A stretch of 64,000 nt of DNA from NCBI GenBank assembly GCA_023846275.1, contig CM043878.1, forward strand, positions 8,115,501 to 8,179,500, in the 5' to 3' direction. The stretch is from Vanilla planifolia. Its lineage: Eukaryota > Streptophyta > Magnoliopsida > Asparagales > Orchidaceae. The position numbers and the translations under genes were made by a program. Shown in pieces: positions 23,791 through 35,654 of this stretch. Below the pieces are notes generated by a model. It was not told the DNA's origin. It ran no database searches and worked only from the letters and a program-made list of their open reading frames with translations. Numbering within the stretch: position 1 is the first letter of the stretch; the number at the start of each line of letters is the position of its first letter.

Positions 23791-24039
23791 CCTTGTCAAG
23801 CCCCCACCTAAACCAGTACCTCTAAATAACAAAATTTCCATAAGAGTGAGGACAATGAAGAAAAACCAAGGTGGGGAACCGACGGTGAGACAAAATAACG
23901 AAACTAAAATCCAAAATATATACATAAAGACATGTTTTTTTTTAACTTTAATTACACTAAGCTCTCTCATTTCTCACACATCTCGTGAAAAGGGCTCTCA
24001 TGTACAGGAAAAAGAGGTAGTCCGAGTTTTTTTTTCAAG

Positions 24040-27000
24040 AGAAGAAACTTCCACTTATTCAAGATTTAGTAGGTTCAGACAATATGGACTGAGTACTAAT
24101 AGAACTAGTTGGCGTTCAGATGGAACGAGTAGATGCAGGAAATGTAAAAAATGGTATAAGGGAGAATGTAGATCAGAGTTTATCCGACCAATCCTTGTCA
24201 AGATTGGTTGTTTGTGCATAAAATAAAAATAAATTGCTATAAAAAGAGGATTGAAATCCCAATCCCTGGAGAAGATAAATTAATCTATTTTGGTCAAAGG
24301 AGAAAAAATTCCTATCATAACTATGCTCAAAGCCCAGAAGCTACTAAAAAAAATGTGCCGGATGTTTGGTATCTATTGTGGACTTGGATCGACAATTTTG
24401 TCAACCCTCAGAAGTACTTATAGTTAAAGAATATTTGGATGTCTTTCCAGAAGAATTAGCAAGATTACCCCCAAATAGAAAAATTGAATTTGAAATTCAA
24501 TTGATTCCAGGTGCTGAACCAATTTCAAAATCTCCTTATCGTATGCAACCTGCTGAACTACAAGAAGTTACAATACGACTACAAGAATTATTAGACAAAT
24601 GATTTATTAGGCCAAGTGTCTCCCCATGGGGAGCACCTATCTTATTTGTGAAAAAGAAGGACGGTAGTCTTCGTATGTGCGTGGACTATTGAGAAATCAA
24701 TAAAATCACCATCAAGAACAAATATCCTTTGCCTCGGATTGATGAGTTGTTTAATCAGTTATATGGAGCAGTTGTATTTTCAAAAATTGATTTGCGATCT
24801 GGATATTATCAGTTAAAAATCAAGCTGGAAGATGTTCCAAAGACAGCTTTCAGAACCAGGTATGGACACTATGAATTCTTAGTACTACCTTTTGGGCTAA
24901 CTAATGCACCAGCAACTTTTATGGATTTAATGAATCGAGTGTTCAAGAAATATTTGGACCACTTTATCATTGTCTTTATTGATGATATCTTGATTTATTC
25001 AAAATCATTGGAAGAACATGATACACATTTGCATTTAACACTACAAACTTTGAGAGAAAACCAATTATATGCCAAATTCTCAAAATGTGAGTTTTGGTTA
25101 TCCAACGTCATTTTCTTAGGACATGTTGTCAGTGCAGAAGAAATTTCTGTAGATCCACAAAAGATTTCAGCTATCATCGATTGGCTAAGACCCACAACAG
25201 TGATGGAGGTCAGAAGCTTCTTGGGATTAGCTGGATATTATAGGAAATTTGTCAAGGGTTTTTCTCAAATTGTCACACCGTTAACCAATTTAACACGGAA
25301 GACTACAAAATTTGAATATGATGCAGCTTGTGAAAATAGCTTTTAAATACTGAAAGAGAAATTAACTACAGCTCCAATTCTAGCAGTGCCAGAAGGAACA
25401 GGAGGTTATCAAATATACAGTGATGCCTTGTTGCAATGGCTAGGCTGTGTATTGATGCAACATCATAAGGTAATTGCCTATGCATCTAGACAGCTTAAAA
25501 TACATGAAAAAAATTATCCTGTGCATGATTTGGAGTTAGCAGCTATCATTTTTTGCCCTAAAAATTTGGAGACATTACTTATACAGAGTTAAATGTATGA
25601 TATTTACTGATCATCAGAGTTTAAAATATCTTTTCACTCAAAATGAATTAAATTTTAGGCAAAGAAGATGGTTAGAATTTATTAAAGATTATGATGTAGA
25701 AATCACATATCATCCAGGTAAAGTAAATGTGGAGGCAAATGCTCTCAGTAGGAAGGCTAATGCTAATAGCTTATTAACTACTATCCCAGAAGAAAGGCAA
25801 GTGATCTTTGAGATGGACAAGTTGCAATTGGAATCTGAAACACAAAGAAATACGATGTTGCTAGCTCACTTATCTGTAAGACCAGATTGGTTAATGTCAA
25901 TTAAAGAAGACCAGGCTGAAGACCCAGAACTATAAAAGATAATCCAAAAGGTCCACAAAGAACAAGTCTCTAAATTTAAATTAGATCAGGATGCTCTACT
26001 TCGATTTCAAGATAGATTATGTATTCTAGCACATCAGCAACTCAAAGAATTACTACTAAAAGAAGCTCACAACTCTCGATATTCCATAAATCCAGGAGAG
26101 AATAAAATGTATCAAGAGCTGAGACAACAATACTGGTGGCCAGGGTTAAAGAAAGATGTGGCTAATTGAGTTCAAAGGTGTTTAATTTGCCAGCAAGTCA
26201 AAAGAGAATAACAAAAGCCTAGAGGATTATTACAGTCATTACCAATACCAGAATGGAAATAGGAGGAAGTGGCAATGGATTTTGTAGTTGGATTGCCAAG
26301 ATCACCGGCAGGTCATGACGCAATTTGGGTGATTGTGGATAGGCTGACAAAAACTGCTCATTTTCTTGCTATAAAGACAACTTATTCTGCTGAAAAATTA
26401 GCTCAAGAATATGTAAAACAAATTGTCAAGTTGCATGGGATACCAAAAGTTATTATCTCTGATAGAGATCCTAAATTCACTTCTCACTTTTGGAAGAGTA
26501 TAAATCAAGCTTTTGGTACAAGTTTAAAGTTCAGTATAGCCTTCCATCCTCAAACAGATGGTCAATCAGAGAGAACTATAAAAACTTTGGAGGATTTACT
26601 ACGACTTTGCATTTTAGATTTTGGAGGAGATTGGGAAAGTCACTTACCGCTGGTAGAATTTACTTATAATAACAGTTATCAGTCTAGTATTGGAATGGCT
26701 CCATATGAAGCACTTTATGATAGAAAATGTCAGTCACCTTTATGTTAGAATGAGGGAAAGGAAAGAAGTTTGATGGGTCCTACATTTGTGGAAGAAGTAA
26801 CTGAAAAGATCAAAACGATTCGAGGAAGAATGAAAGCAGCTCAAGACAGACAGAAGAAATACTATGATATCAAACACCGAATGATAGAATTTCAAGAAGG
26901 AGAGCATGTATTTATTAAAGTAAGTCCAACAAAAGGTATCATTAGGTGTGGAAGGATAGGAAAATTAAAACCTAAATTCATTGGTCCTTTTCAAATATTA

Positions 27001-27318
27001 GAAATGGTTGGACAAGTGGCATATCGGCTAGCTTTACCACCTCAATTGATAGGAGTACATAATGTTTTTCATGTCTCCATTTTAAGGAGATACATTCCAG
27101 ATCCCTCTCATGTGATGAATTACATAGATCCAGACATCGAAATTCAGAAAGATCTGTCTTATCCAGAAACACCAGTGAGAATCCTTGATCGACAAGAGAA
27201 AAGGCTAAGAAATAAGGTTATTCCTATGGTTAAAGTCTTGAGGCACGGTCAAACAGAAAGAGAAGCTACATGCGAAGTAGAGACAGATATGATCATTCGA
27301 TATCCAGAGCTGTTCTAA
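24040..27318 (+). pseudogene. Gypsy gag tail and pol (RT, RNase H, integrase), broken by stops
   Basis: From left: gag tail with zinc-knuckle remnant (24060-24175). The protease is almost absent: only its end, HKIKINCYKKRIEI, remains at about 24212. RT starts at about 24400, with [25 protein letters not shown] and the catalytic FIDD at 24974-24985. RNase H is at 25390-25780 ([22 protein letters not shown]) with a frameshift near 25560. Integrase has an H-x-C-C zinc region (about 26060-26210, HPG changed to NPG), then MDFVVGLPRSP, IISDRDPKF and GQSERT for the D,D,E triad. The C-terminal part, 26770-27318, holds [22 protein letters not shown] and the chromodomain-like end IIRYPELF. In-frame stops occur at 24601, 24690, 25343, 25932, 26167, 26208, 26260 and 26746. 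Confidence 0.92.
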
Positions 27319-27337
27319 ATTTCGGGACGAAATTTTT

Positions 27338-27352
27338 GGAAGGAGGGAAGAT
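27338..27352 (+). other. Polypurine tract of the gypsy element
   Basis: GGAAGGAGGGAAGAT abuts the 3' LTR start TGTAACAGCC, as expected for the plus-strand primer. Confidence 0.85.
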
Positions 27353-29477
27353 TGTAACAGCCCTAGTTTTCTTTATTTTATTTATTTTATTTGCTTAAAG
27401 GAAAGAGCTTTTTGTGATGAATCCAACGATGTTTAATTTGTAATTTTTGGAGCTCTAATGAATAAATTATGAATTTTTAAAGATTTGGGATAAATTTGTA
27501 ACGTTGAGGATAAAATTGTAATTTTTAAATGTCGGCTCAGTTCAAATTCGATTTGACGGAGGATATATTTGCAAATAATGCATTTGTAGGGGGTTTTATG
27601 CAAAAGAGCCGTTTTACGAGCCACCTGGCAGTTGCTTCGGGAGAGTTTGACACATATCTGCAGCGTTTATAAATGCTAATCGGGTGAAATTACGTTTGTG
27701 AAAACTTCGACTGCATGCAGCCGCAAGGAGAAATTCCGGAGTGTGAGGTTCTGCAACAAACGTGACTGCGGCGAGAATTTCCTTAAGGACGAGATTCCGA
27801 CAGCAGCCACCGTGCTCTTCGAGGAATTTCGGCACGCGACGGTGAAGGTCGGCGAAGGTTCCGTAAGGTAAGGAAAATGCGAATTTCTTTGTCGTCATTG
27901 TGTAAGGGTTTTTCGGTGAGCGACGGAGATCGAGAGGGGTTGATTTGGCTGGCAGGAGACACCGGAGGTCTCGAATTTCGCCGGCGAAAGGTTTTGGTTT
28001 CGCCGAACGCATGGGGGAGAGAGAGAGAGAATTGAACCGGTTCGCGTTGCTGAACCGATGCTGGCGGTCCAGCGTCGGGCCTAGACCGGGTCGCGCTGGG
28101 GGCGGGCGGTCCAGTGTCGACGGAAAGACCGTAAGCAAGAAAAACAGTGAGCATTTTTGGGATTTTTGGAAAGACGTTTGGGACAGCTTTAATAAAGCAG
28201 GATTTTTGGCTGTTTGGGATTTTTGGCTGTTTGAGATTTTTGGCTGTTAGGCAAGCTTTTAGAAGGCAGAATTTTAGCCATTTGGGAACAACTTTTAAAA
28301 AAGCAATTTTGCTTTATAAGCTTATTTAAATTAATTATTTTTGTATTTTACGGGCTTGTAGGACATCGGGACTTGTAGGTAGGACATCAAGAAGAATTAG
28401 AAGTGAGCAAGAAAAATTTAGTACAGCAAATCCAGGTAGATAAATTTTCTAACCCTGTGATGTAGCATAGTATTGTATGTTTTACATGGTTTTCTTACTA
28501 TCACATGGTGTTTTAATTGTTGCATATGGTAAAGGAAAACATAATGTTTTTGTTGTTACTTATGCATTGGTATGATAATTAGAAAAAAAAAGAAATAACA
28601 TGGTATGATAATGAAATCAAAAGAAAGAAACAATATGTAAAGAAAGGTCTTTGATATGGCATAATTGTTTGGAATTATGATTGGAAATGGTAGTAAAAAA
28701 AATGGATTCCCAGAGAACATTATCCTCACCACTAGGCTCAGCGTGTGGGATCGCAGGGTATCGATCTTCGAATCAGATATCTGGCTAGTGCTATGTGCTA
28801 TGACTCCATGATGATTTACACCAGGCTCAGCGTGTTGGATCGCAGGGTATGGTATCATACCTGTCTGGTGGCACTAGGCTCAGCGTGTTGGATCGCAGGG
28901 TATCGATCTTCAGATCAGATATCTGTCTAGTGTTATGTGCTTGGTTGGATGCTGGCTAGAGGATAGTCATTAATGATTGGATCCAGAGGATAATGCATCA
29001 AAGGGAATTGGGCCCGGTAACAACACACTATATAAGGAACTGGCATTTCTTTATGGTTTTCATTTGGCATTACCTCATATAGATGACATATGGTATGATT
29101 TTAGCTTGATGCATATGATTCATCTTTATTGTTTATGGTATTTTGTTATGTATTTTTATTTACTTGGTTAACTATGTAGAATTATCTACTGAGATGTATA
29201 AAATCTCATTTAGTGCTTACATCATAGGTCATGAAACCACTACACCGAGAACTGGGAATGATGCTGTTACAAGATAGCCCTTTTCACGAGATGTATAAGA
29301 AAGGAGAGAGCTTAGTGTGATTAAAGTTAAAAAAAACATGTCTTTATGTATATATTTTGGATTTTAATTTCGTTAGTTTGTCTCACCGTCGGGTCCCCAC
29401 CTTGGTTTTTCTTCATTGTCCTCACTCTTATGGAAATTTTGTTATTTAGAGATACTGGTTTAGGTGGAGGCTTGACA
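27353..29477 (+). repeat. 3' LTR of the gypsy element (2125 bp)
   Basis: It starts TGTAACAGCCCTAG and ends GGAGGCTTGACA. It retains a GC-rich 0.6-kb segment (about 27629-28235) missing from the 5' LTR. That segment has a GA run near 28015-28030 and the CGGGTCGCGCTGGGGGCGGG stretch near 28088. The hairpin triplet lies at 28730-28790, 28819-28870 and 28872-28932. The open frames on the minus strand of the GC-rich part look like composition effects. Confidence 0.92.
28730..28932 (+). repeat. Three hairpin-forming units in the 3' LTR
   Basis: Same array as in the 5' LTR. The right arm of unit 3 is GTCTAGTG, so one pair becomes G-U and pairing is kept. Unit 1 has GGCTAGTG, a true mismatch. The unit-2 inner palindrome has one change (GGTATGGTATCATACC). 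Confidence 0.8.
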
Positions 29478-29482
29478 GAAAT

Positions 29483-29800
29483 CTTACTTTGATACTATTT
29501 GATATAAATTGTGTGGGAGGAAACGTACAAGATAGGAATGGTGAATTATACATTTAATTAAATTTTCTATTTTAGAAAAATTTTAGAAAAATATTTATGC
29601 TTAAAAATAAATTTTTTTAAGAAGATTATTGTTGAAATGAAATTGCTTAACAATAAAAGAAATGCTTAATGATTTTTAAGTGACTCGACCAAAATCCATC
29701 CCTATATTTACCCCCAATCACTGATCAAGCTTCCACTAACCACTCTCTCTTGTCAAGGCCAGTAAAAATAAATCAATTACAAACTGGTGCTCTAATGAGA
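29483..29800 (-). mobile_element. PBS and LTR end of the antisense copia relic
   Basis: Minus strand: the LTR ends AATTTATATCA at 29500, two bases follow, then TAGTATCAAAGTAAG (29497-29483), a primer site close to TGGTATCAGAGCAAGG. The LTR sequence to the right aligns with the copy at 19606. The gypsy element starts just beyond this site, so the copia leader continues on the far side at 21385 toward gag. How far the LTR extends to the right is not resolved; 29800 is only where the alignment with the other copy becomes unclear. Confidence 0.65.
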
Positions 29801-30799
29801 TATTAAAATCCATAAAAATTAGCTATACAAAAAAATCAAAAGCTTTATGAAAATTTTTGCATACAAAATTTCTATACCTTTAAATCTTTTCAAACAAGAG
29901 TGATACAACTAATTAATGATGTAAATATTATTAAGATGATACAAAATAATTGTAGATGAGAGTAAAAGAAATAATAATTAAAAGAACTTATAGGTCCCAT
30001 AAGAATGTTGAAATTTGATGCCCTCATTCCTTAGACTTCATTTGAGTGTTTAAGAAATTTTCAAGTTGATTCTATAATCACAAACATTAGTAAATGATCT
30101 CTATTTATAATTCAAATAAAAAATATCCCAAAAATAACTCTCCAAATGACAAGAATTAGCTTTTCAAAAAACTAGCCATTACAAAAGATAAAAGAGAAAA
30201 ACAAAACACAATTGTTGTCCAATTCTGGGTGGACAGAGCAAGAATCATCTAATCAAAATAACCATTAAATGTTCCAGATCTAATCACAATGAATATGCTT
30301 TGGAACATTAAATCTGAAAGTAAGATGGATGATAAAGGTAACAAAGATACTATTCATGAAGGCAGAGGGGCTCTTAGCCATTTGATCAAGTATTCTGGAT
30401 GCATGATTACATGAAAAATACTATTCACAAATGTGGAGGAAATCATGATCATTTCATCAAGCATTTTGATGCACAACTAGATGAAAAAGTTGTTCACAAA
30501 TGCAAAGGAAATCTTGATCATTCGATATAAAAAATGAGAGATCAGTCAGTACATATGTGCTCAAATGTAAAACAAAAAAATTATCATTTATTTAGTCTCA
30601 CATTGCAAAGCAGTACATGTTATTTATCCTTATATTACTTCCTTTGCATGCAATAATTAGCTTAATGGGGTGGCTCTTCCTTGGTTCTCTTGCAATGTCA
30701 TTACCTAAGGCCACCTATACGTAGAATTAACTCGTTACGCCTAAGTCAAGTTGAGGAGTCATACCTTGACATGATTAAACCAAGCCACTGTAAGTTATG
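29801..30799. other. AT-rich stretch, probably remainder of the copia LTR or intergenic
   Basis: No coding frame or transposon domain recognised. A short internal repetition lies near 30380-30530: GATCATTTCATCAAGCATTTTGATGCA and related words occur about twice, with ACATGAAAAATACTATTCACAAATG in between. Confidence 0.35.
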
Positions 30800-31490
30800 A
30801 ACCTTGACTGATACTCAAGCTTGACTTGACTCGGTCATAATTGGTCTCTTGACCTGTAGCTTCTCAACACCCATTGTCGAGCACTACGGGCCACTTAACC
30901 TAAGCCCTTCTAGCTTGGCAAGAGGGGCGGTGCTTAGGGTGAAAATTATTTTTTTAAATCTATTTTATATATTTTTTATTTAAAAATTACAAAATTTTAA
31001 AAACTCAAAAAAACTTAATTTTTAAAAATAAAATATAACTTAATACATTATAAAAGTTTTAACTCAAACATATATGAGTCATGATAATCATTTGTCATAA
31101 TTACCAGAAAAATAAAGGTTTAACATGCTACCCATAGAGATACTAACCTTAACTGATACTCAAGCTTGAATTGACTCGATTCTAGATGGTCTTCTAACCT
31201 GGGACTCTCCAAGACCCATTGCCTAGCACTACAGGCCACTTAACTTGAGTCCTTTTTGGCTCGACGAGAGGGATTTAGTGCTTATGATGAAAATTATTTT
31301 TTAATTCTATTTTATATTTTTTTATTTTAAAAATTATAAAATTTTAAAAACTCAAAAAATTTAATTTTTAAAAATAAAATATAAACTAATGCATTATAAA
31401 AATACTAACTCAAATATGTATGAATCATGTAATCCTATGTGTCATAATTATAAAGAAAATAAAAGCTAAACATACTAATCATAGAAATTT
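30800..31490 (+). repeat. 345-bp tandem duplication
   Basis: Unit 1 (30800-31144) and unit 2 (31145-about 31490) both start AACCTTrACTGATACTCAAG, continue through ACCCATTG...AGCACTACrGGCC and an AT-rich tail ending near CATACTAATCATAGA or CATGCTACCCATAGA. Identity looks moderate to high, so the duplication is old. No coding content. Confidence 0.85.
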
Positions 31491-32217
31491 TGAAATATAA
31501 TTTTTTATATATTAACTACTCCACAAAGAGCATAATCCTTGGTTTTAAAATTAACAAGTTGAGTTATTAATTTTCGTTCGCTATATAAAAATTTAATCTA
31601 TATTATAAAAATACTATCCAAAGCTACATTTAACAACTACCCACTTTTCATTATTATTGTCCTATTATATAATACAATTAACTTTATCATAATACTATAT
31701 TATCAGGGCTTTATAAAAGTTGACCATTGCATTATTATGATCAAATCAATATGATATTAGTATCTTACCAACATAATCTATGATAGTTAATAGGTCATAC
31801 TAGGGATCGAATAGAAGATCCATGGAAAACATGTTTACCAAATAATTATGCTAGTCTGATTCCCATTTCGTATTATATGATCCATGCCTTAATTATATTT
31901 TTTATTTTATATCATATGGTATGATATTCAACACCATGCAATACGACTCATGCTTAATGTTAATCAAATAATGAATCATACAATCAAGCATTATTAAGTT
32001 GTAAAAGACATATTATACGAAAAAATTGATATTTTGTACTTGTATAAATCATCATTCAAATGCATAATGTTATACCTCAATCGTACTAGTCACTTCTATA
32101 TTTTGTACTTGTATGATATATAATAAATTTGCACAATAAAATAACCCTGATTGTAATCATTTGATAACATGATCATATAAGTATGATTCACGATCTATGC
32201 AACAACATAGTAATTCG

Positions 32218-32289
<72 letters not shown>

Positions 32290-33211
32290 GTTATAATAAT
32301 ACTATACATGTACAAATAGTCTTAGGTAATATTTTTTGCTTCTACCAAATTGTACGATATAGGTTTCATACTAATATTACCATTTAATTTCTTATTTTAA
32401 CCAATTAGAAGATAGACGATCCTGAGTAATAATATATGTCAATCGTATTGTCTAATATATAGGTCATACCAGTACGATCACTATAATTAACCATAATTGC
32501 CTTACAAAAAGCATCTTTCTATAGGCTCATGCTAGATGATCTAAACAACTATATAATATAATCTATACAGCCAAAAAGACATGATCTCTATCCCTCATAG
32601 CAACAACTTGAATCTTTCAAAATCCATTTCCTTACCTATCTAAGTAATCAATACATACTTTAACAAAAAAACATCGATAAGATCTTATCTTGAAGTGTAA
32701 TTTTCACTGATTGGGATTAGAAACTCGTTGTTTCCTCAAAGCTTCTCTTCTTTTCAATCTCATCGAAGTGATGCAAGAACTCTGAATTTGAAAACCAAAG
32801 TATTTTCCTTCACTCATCGAGCTCATCCTCTCCTTACTCTCTTATTTCTCACTTATTTTCCAACTACAATGGGTGTTCAGGGAACTAGAGGGTTCCTATT
32901 CTTTAATTTAATAAGATATGATAAGTCAATCACTAAATGAATTTTTTAACTAAACCTTTATCTTTAAAATTTTGCTAAAAATTTAAATGATCTACAAAAA
33001 ATATAAATCACATATTTGTAGATTCTTTAGAATGAGATCTTCATAATATTTTCAAATTTGAGATCCAATTAACACCATCTTAATATTCCTTTTAAGGTGT
33101 CAACTAAATTATATTTTGGGTTTTAATATTAGAATACAAGTAATCAATACATAAAAAAAAATAAAATTAGGGAGAAATAAGTGAGGTAAATTTACCAAGT
33201 TATTAAATTAG
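31491..33211. other. AT-rich intergenic stretch
   Basis: No gene seen. It is dominated by A/T with a long TA microsatellite. The 70-codon frame at 32728-32940 lacks any family resemblance that I can see. Confidence 0.4.
32224..32284. repeat. (TA)n microsatellite
   Basis: About 30 uninterrupted TA dinucleotides. Confidence 0.97.
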
Positions 33212-34014
33212 GACAGGAAGACAGAATTTGAAATTTAATTGATTATAGGTGCCAAAATGAATTGCAAAGTTCCATATATAATAGAACCAATCGAATTATT
33301 GGAAGTTAAAATTTAGATTCAAGAGTTATTAGATAAAAGATTCATAATATCTAATATATCCTTATGGGGTGCACATATTCTTTTTGTGAAAAAAAAGATG
33401 ACAATCTTAAAATTTATATTGATTATAAGAAAATCAATGAGATCATAATTAATAATAAATATCCCTTGTTAAGGATCGATGATTTATTTAATCAACTCTA
33501 AAGAGCAAAGTGTTCTCCAAGATTGATTTGCGATATGGTTACCACCAATTGAAAATCAAGAAAAAGAATATTCTTAAAATTGCTTTTAAAATGTGCTATT
33601 GATTTTATAAATTCATATTTACTACTATTTGGATTAATAAATACACCATCAACTTTTATGGACTTGATGAATACGGTGTTCAAGAAGTACTTATATTAGT
33701 TTGTAATTGTGTTCATTGATGATATCTTGATTTACTCAAAATCTTCATATGAAGAATCAATTTATATTTACATTTATCATATAGATTTGAAGGGAGAATC
33801 GTATGCTAAATTTTTTAAATATGAATTTTGGTTGTCAAAAGTTGTGTTCTTGAAGCATGTAGTTAATATTAAAGAAATTCATGTGAATCTTAAAATGATT
33901 TAGTAGTAGTAGATTAGCCAAGATACATATCAATAATGAAAATCAAAAGCTATTTAGGTTTGGCTAAGTATTATAAGAAATTTGTGAAGGGATCTAGAGA
34001 AGCCACTGATCAGG
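33212..34014 (+). pseudogene. Ty3/gypsy reverse transcriptase relic (5' part)
   Basis: In order: EFEI-LI-GAK, ELLDKRFI, LWGAHILFVKKK, YKKINEI, NKYPLLRIDDLFNQL, FGLINTPSTFMDLMN, then an intact [11 protein letters not shown] catalytic block at about 33711-33743, then YAKFFKYEFWLSKVVFLKHVV and the start of the connection domain. There are several stops and at least two frameshifts. It is of the same family as the large gypsy element. It stops near 34014, and the RNase H part resumes at about 35672. Confidence 0.88.
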
Positions 34015-34019
34015 AAATT

Positions 34020-35654
34020 TGACACCCATTAGCTTGTCAAACATGCATCAATACTTTTGAACAATTAATTATATATTCTTTATTTGCACGGCTAAGATAG
34101 AGAGTAAAATAATAATTTTAGCTCAAAATTTGCATTAGGAATAAAAAGTAGAAAAACTTGGCCTGTTAGGCCCACTTTTGCCAGCTCTATCACATGTCAT
34201 CACAACTTATTATCAGCCTAACCTGGCTCTACATTGATTGAAATAGACCACATTCAACCAAAATGGGTTGATGAAAGGCTCTCCTATGTCTATTCAGGGT
34301 TGTAAGTTCACGTGATAAGAAAATGCTCTCCAATTCGCGGCATTGCTTAAACCCACCACCTCGATTTGTGACACATCAACTCAAATCTAACCTGTGACAC
34401 TGCTAACTCGCACCACAACATGCCTACCCAAATCCAACCCATGATATCAATGTCATTATACTAACTTACCAACTCGATCCATGACATGCCACTTTGGATC
34501 AGACATGTAACATTATTGACATCGCGTAGACTGAACTATGACACCATCAATCTGATCCATGGCACATTAACCCAAATTACATCGCCATACTTAAATCCCT
34601 AACAGGCTATTAGTAAGCGATGACCCACATGAACCTAGTTAGCATTGAACCAAAAACACGACTTTTTCAAAAAGTTGCTTAACAAGTGCTTTGAACATAT
34701 AACTTTTGGATCAAAATGATAGCTTTTCAAAAAATTATTTGACAACAACTTATACTATATTTTTAGTGATAGCTTTTTATAGAATATATTTTTTAAATCA
34801 AAATGACAGGTTTTAAAAAGTTGTACAACAATGACTATTGAACACAAATTTTTTATTTTTATTTTCTTTCTTTTATTTTTTATATTTTTATATTTTTTAT
34901 TTTATGCTTAAACTCTTTATAAAATGTGAGGCTTACCATTAATGGAATGATATTTTCATAAGTAAAATTTTATTATTCATTACAATTTATTAAGGTCTTT
35001 GTAGCAAGAACCCTTACGAGTTGATTCATTGAGGCTTTAATACTTGAATGAGGGTTGCAAGGCTCGAGTTCTAAGTCATCGTACTAATTTATCTATAACT
35101 CTATGACAACACCTTCCAATTATTATCGAATAATAATTTTCTTTCACTTTATCATTTCTTTCACTTCGTTAATTCCCTTTTACTTCATTGTTTTCTTTTC
35201 ACTATGTCATTATCCTTTCACTTTATCACTTAACATTTATTTGGATTTACCACCTCCATCTATTGTCTCTTTTCCTATCTTTTATGACTTTATTTTCTAA
35301 AGTATTTATACCACTTTTACATGTAAATTGTTTTGTTACTTTAATTTTCAATGAAGTTCAGTAAACTCTTTTAATATATTCAATCTATATTTATGTGACA
35401 TTTACTTTATACTTTCGTTATCACATGTTTAGTTTATCAAATCCATTTTTGAGTATTTTATCTCTATGTCATTGAATAAGTTATAGCTTAACATATAGAG
35501 CAAGTCTTATGTTGCTAAGATTTCTTTAGATGAGTTTCTCTTTTGTGTTACTTTTTTTGGTTTTTTGTATTTATCTACTTATTTTCTTTATTCTTAATAT
35601 ATGTAGGTTAATATTTAAGTTACTTATTATAATTTACATCATCGTTTAACAACA
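34020..35654 (+). mobile_element. Candidate solo LTR (about 1.63 kb) inserted in the gypsy relic
   Basis: The segment separating RT from RNase H of the relic begins TGACACCCATT and ends TTTAACAACA. The flanks are AAATT (34015-34019) and AAATC (35655-35659), a 4/5 match. TG...CA ends and a 5-bp duplication are what a solo LTR would show. It contains no coding domain. Inside are degenerate short repeats (34340-34600, words such as ACTCGATCCATGACA) and about 70-bp AT-rich repeats (34650-34860, words such as GCTTTTCAAAAA). Exact ends are not certain. Confidence 0.5.

Larger units (their letters stand above)
22905..23997 (-). mobile_element. Inverted block inside the gypsy element: LTR end, PBS, leader and gag
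   Basis: On the minus strand from 23997: the last 200 bp of an LTR (23997-23794, ending CTTGACA), a PBS (23790-23774), a leader, the gag start, then at 22905-22950 a piece matching the GC-rich part of the 3' LTR near 28018-28055 (shared GAACCGGTTCGCGTTGC). The normal 5' LTR ends immediately at its left edge and plus-strand gag resumes at its right edge. A simple inversion does not explain the extra LTR end, so additional template was involved. Confidence 0.85.
21391..29477 (+). mobile_element. Ty3/gypsy LTR retrotransposon, Tekay-like, rearranged and inactive
   Basis: 8.09 kb, bounded by TG...CA LTRs and a perfect 5-bp GAAAT duplication. Order on the plus strand: 5' LTR, an inverted 1.1-kb block, the gag tail, RT, RNase H, integrase, a chromodomain-like tail, polypurine tract and 3' LTR. 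RT to integrase order places it in Ty3/gypsy, and the C-terminal [17 protein letters not shown] resembles the Tekay/Del chromodomain tail. In-frame stops, a frameshift in RNase H, a missing protease and an inverted gag show that it cannot move by itself. The left half of an antisense copia element lies to its left and the matching PBS and LTR to its right, so it is nested in that element. Confidence 0.92.

Noticed and set aside
27783..28138. Minus-strand frames of 123 and 174 codons in the GC-rich part of the 3' LTR
   Set aside because: They overlap each other in different frames inside an LTR. The absence of stops follows from high GC, and the segment is deleted from the other LTR.
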